From Lacinutrix sp. Bg11-31 (lineage in GTDB: Bacteria; Bacteroidota; Bacteroidia; Flavobacteriales; Flavobacteriaceae): 64,000 nt of DNA. The position numbers and the translations under genes are program-made. Every line of letters starts with the position of its first letter. Positions within the stretch are counted from its first letter, which is position 1. The stretch spans positions 3,286,001 through 3,350,000 of the forward strand of contig NZ_CP025118.1 of the NCBI RefSeq assembly GCF_002831665.1. Reading direction: 5' to 3'. Of the stretch, positions 62,406 through 64,000 are shown piece after piece. The notes below the pieces were generated by a model, which saw only the letters and a program-made list of their open reading frames with translations, was not told the origin of the DNA and did not search any database.

Positions 62406-63641
62406 TTAAATACGTAAAAAATCGAGTATTTGGACTACGGCACCTTTATTTTTATTTATATAATTAAAATTATTCTCTCCATATTTGGTTCTTTGCGCTT
62501 TGTTTTCAACGAATAAATTTAGCGCAGTAGTAAGTTCTTTTTCATTAGAAATAGAAGCCATACCAACATTGTTAATCATAGTTTGAGCCTCAGGGAATTT
62601 TATGTGATTTTTTCCTATTATTATTGGTACTCCAAAAACGGCTGCCTCTAGTGTGTTGTGTAAACCTGTTGTTCCCATTGCTCCACCAACATATGCGATA
62701 TCAGCATAATTATAGACTTTAGTTAATAAACCAATAGTATCTAATATTAGAACTTGATAGTTATTAAGTTTTTTTCCTTCTTTCTCAGAAAATAAGACAC
62801 AATCCTTAGAGATGCTCCTTTTTAAAGCCTCAATTTGTGTCGTCTTTATATTATGTGGAGCAATAATAAATTTTAGGTGTTTATTTGCTTCAGTGTTAAT
62901 ATAATTCACAATTAGTTTTTCATCATCTGGCCAAGAGCTTCCTATTACTACGCATAAATGATCTCCTTTAAATTCTGAAACAAAACCTAAAGTATTGTCT
63001 TGTTTTAATTGGTTTGATACACGATCAAACCTCGTGTCACCAGAAACGGTTATATTATTGTAACCAATTTTTTCTAGTAGTTTTTTGGAAGTTTCATTTT
63101 GAGTAAAAATATGTTCAAAAGCGAATAAAGCTTCTTTGGTGTGTTTGCCATACCATTTAAAAAAGGATTGATTTTCTCTAAACACAGCCGAAATCAATAC
63201 AGCCTTTAATTGTCTTCTTTTTAATTCATTTAGTAGGTTTGGCCATATTTCGTATTTTACAAAAATGGTTAACTCAGGATTCACGATGTCTAAAAAGTGT
63301 TTAGCATTCGTTTTGCTGTCTAACGGAAGATAAACCACAACATCTGCAAAAGGAGTGTTTTTTCTTATCTCGTAACCAGAAGGCGAGAAAAAAGATAAAA
63401 CAATTTTATGCTTTGGGTAATCTTTTCGTAATTCTGTAAAAACTGGCAAGCCTTGCTCATATTCACCTAAAGATGCGCAATGAAACCATAATGTTTTATC
63501 ATCTGTAGCAATAGTTGCCTTTAATTTATTAAATGTTTGCGCGCGACCTTGTACACCAAGTTTTATTTTAGTGTTAAAATTCGCGATAATTTTTAGTAAA
63601 AAATCAGCAATTAAGATTCCAAAAGAGTACAATAAATTCAA
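62406..63641 (-). CDS. waaA: 3-deoxy-D-manno-octulosonic acid transferase
   Basis: A protein of 411 residues with the WaaA/KdtA N-terminal part (LWFHCASLGEYEQGLPV and the acid in this loop, IVLSFFSPSGYEI) and the C-terminal glycosyltransferase half (VGGAMGTTGLHNTLEAAVFGVPIIIG). It adds Kdo from CMP-Kdo to lipid A precursor at the inner membrane. The gene is divergent from a sugar aminotransferase gene, fitting a lipopolysaccharide or polysaccharide area. Confidence 0.94.
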   Translation of the reverse strand: MNLLYSFGILIADFLLKIIANFNTKIKLGVQGRAQTFNKLKATIATDDKTLWFHCASLGEYEQGLPVFTELRKDYPKHKIVLSFFSPSGYEIRKNTPFADVVVYLPLDSKTNAKHFLDIVNPELTIFVKYEIWPNLLNELKRRQLKAVLISAVFRENQSFFKWYGKHTKEALFAFEHIFTQNETSKKLLEKIGYNNITVSGDTRFDRVSNQLKQDNTLGFVSEFKGDHLCVVIGSSWPDDEKLIVNYINTEANKHLKFIIAPHNIKTTQIEALKRSISKDCVLFSEKEGKKLNNYQVLILDTIGLLTKVYNYADIAYVGGAMGTTGLHNTLEAAVFGVPIIIGKNHIKFPEAQTMINNVGMASISNEKELTTALNLFVENKAQRTKYGENNFNYINKNKGAVVQILDFLRI

Positions 63642-63773
63642 TTTAAAAAATGCTTTGTGCTAAAATACATAATTCATTGTTTAGCATTTACGAATTTTGT
63701 AATTTCGTTAACTTAATCAGCAGGTGTAAACATTATTTTGAGAATGTTTATTTCAATCTTAGATACTATTCCA

Positions 63774-64000
63774 ATGAAAAAAATACAAATGGTTGACTTA
63801 AAAGGTCAATACGCCGAAATAAAAAAAGAGGTTAACGACTCTATACAAGAAGTTTTAGAAACTACAGCCTTTGTAAATGGACCTATGGTTCACGAATTTC
63901 AAAAAAACTTAGAAGAATATTTAGGTGTTAAGCATGTAATACCATGTGCAAACGGAACAGATGCATTGCAAATTGCAATGATGGGATTAGGTCTGAAACC
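63774..64000 (+). CDS. DegT/DnrJ/EryC1/StrS aminotransferase, N-terminal part
   Basis: The gene starts at ATG 63774 and runs off the window after 75 codons. MKKIQMVDLKGQYAEIKKEV followed by VNGPMVHEFQKNLEEYLGVKHVIPCANGTDALQIAMMGLG is the family's N-terminus with the CANGTDAL loop that contacts PLP phosphate. Members transaminate sugar nucleotides for O-antigen or capsule sugars. The remainder and its operon lie outside. Confidence 0.9.
   Translation, partial: MKKIQMVDLKGQYAEIKKEVNDSIQEVLETTAFVNGPMVHEFQKNLEEYLGVKHVIPCANGTDALQIAMMGLGLK

Overview
The window is chromosomal DNA of a marine-type member of the Flavobacteriaceae (Bacteroidota). The evidence is AT-rich sequence, A-rich ribosome binding regions with little Shine-Dalgarno, promoters of the TTTG / TAnnTTTG type, a giant type IX secretion (type B, CHU_C) surface protein with a PorP/SprF-family protein nearby, a folK-deoxynucleoside kinase fusion, and the order CBS protein - nadK - DUF6089 - uppS - bamA - ompH - ompH - murI. 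Apart from one small block it is ordinary core genome; no phage, insertion sequence or CRISPR array is visible.

Layout. 1-5150: end of a terminal oxidase cluster (heme O synthase, two subunit III paralogues, subunit IV, a degenerate and a normal SCO protein, a DUF420 protein, a small CxxC membrane protein). 5230-11025: an efflux operon (ABC ATPase, two MacB-like permeases, adaptor, TolC) behind an ECF-like promoter. 11138-15168: tsaB, then mscS, a DUF1304 protein and a DUF255 thioredoxin-like protein on the other strand. 15403-22807: a surface adhesin of about 2470 residues, split by a one-base frameshift near 18721. 22888-25370: dodecin, an Nfu protein with a doubled N-domain, and PorP/SprF. 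25466-31433: a VWA lipoprotein, a SIMPL protein and a LytS/LytTR two-component system with an unknown lipoprotein between kinase and regulator. 31675-32187: gamma carbonic anhydrase-like protein.

32193-34452 is the most interesting stretch. Three unrelated orphan genes in one orientation are separated by near-identical structured repeats of about 137 bp. The outermost bases of the repeats are complementary between the two ends of the same gene unit, not between the two ends of one repeat. That is the signature of integron gene cassettes with attC sites, here without a visible integrase and with non-canonical core bases.

34583-42935: envelope biogenesis on the minus strand (murI, two OmpH/Skp chaperones, bamA, uppS, a DUF6089 protein, nadK, a CBS protein). 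43039-49944: an orphan gene, pdxJ, a hydrolase, a YvlD-like protein, tig-clpP-clpX and an acetyltransferase. 50109-57339: a GH3 protein, a DUF2797 protein, rpsU, an AsmA-like protein and folK-dNK. 57397-57978: a broken remnant of a large outer membrane protein. 57955-64000: an rRNA/tRNA methyltransferase, mutS, tRNA-Gly and tRNA-Leu, an amphipathic repeat lipoprotein, waaA, and the start of a DegT-type sugar aminotransferase cut by the window edge.

Several genes need start corrections relative to their longest open frame (TolC, nfu, uppS, bamA, CBS protein, hydrolase, tig, asmA, folK). Some starts are probably TTG (mutS, uppS, the orphan at 43039).
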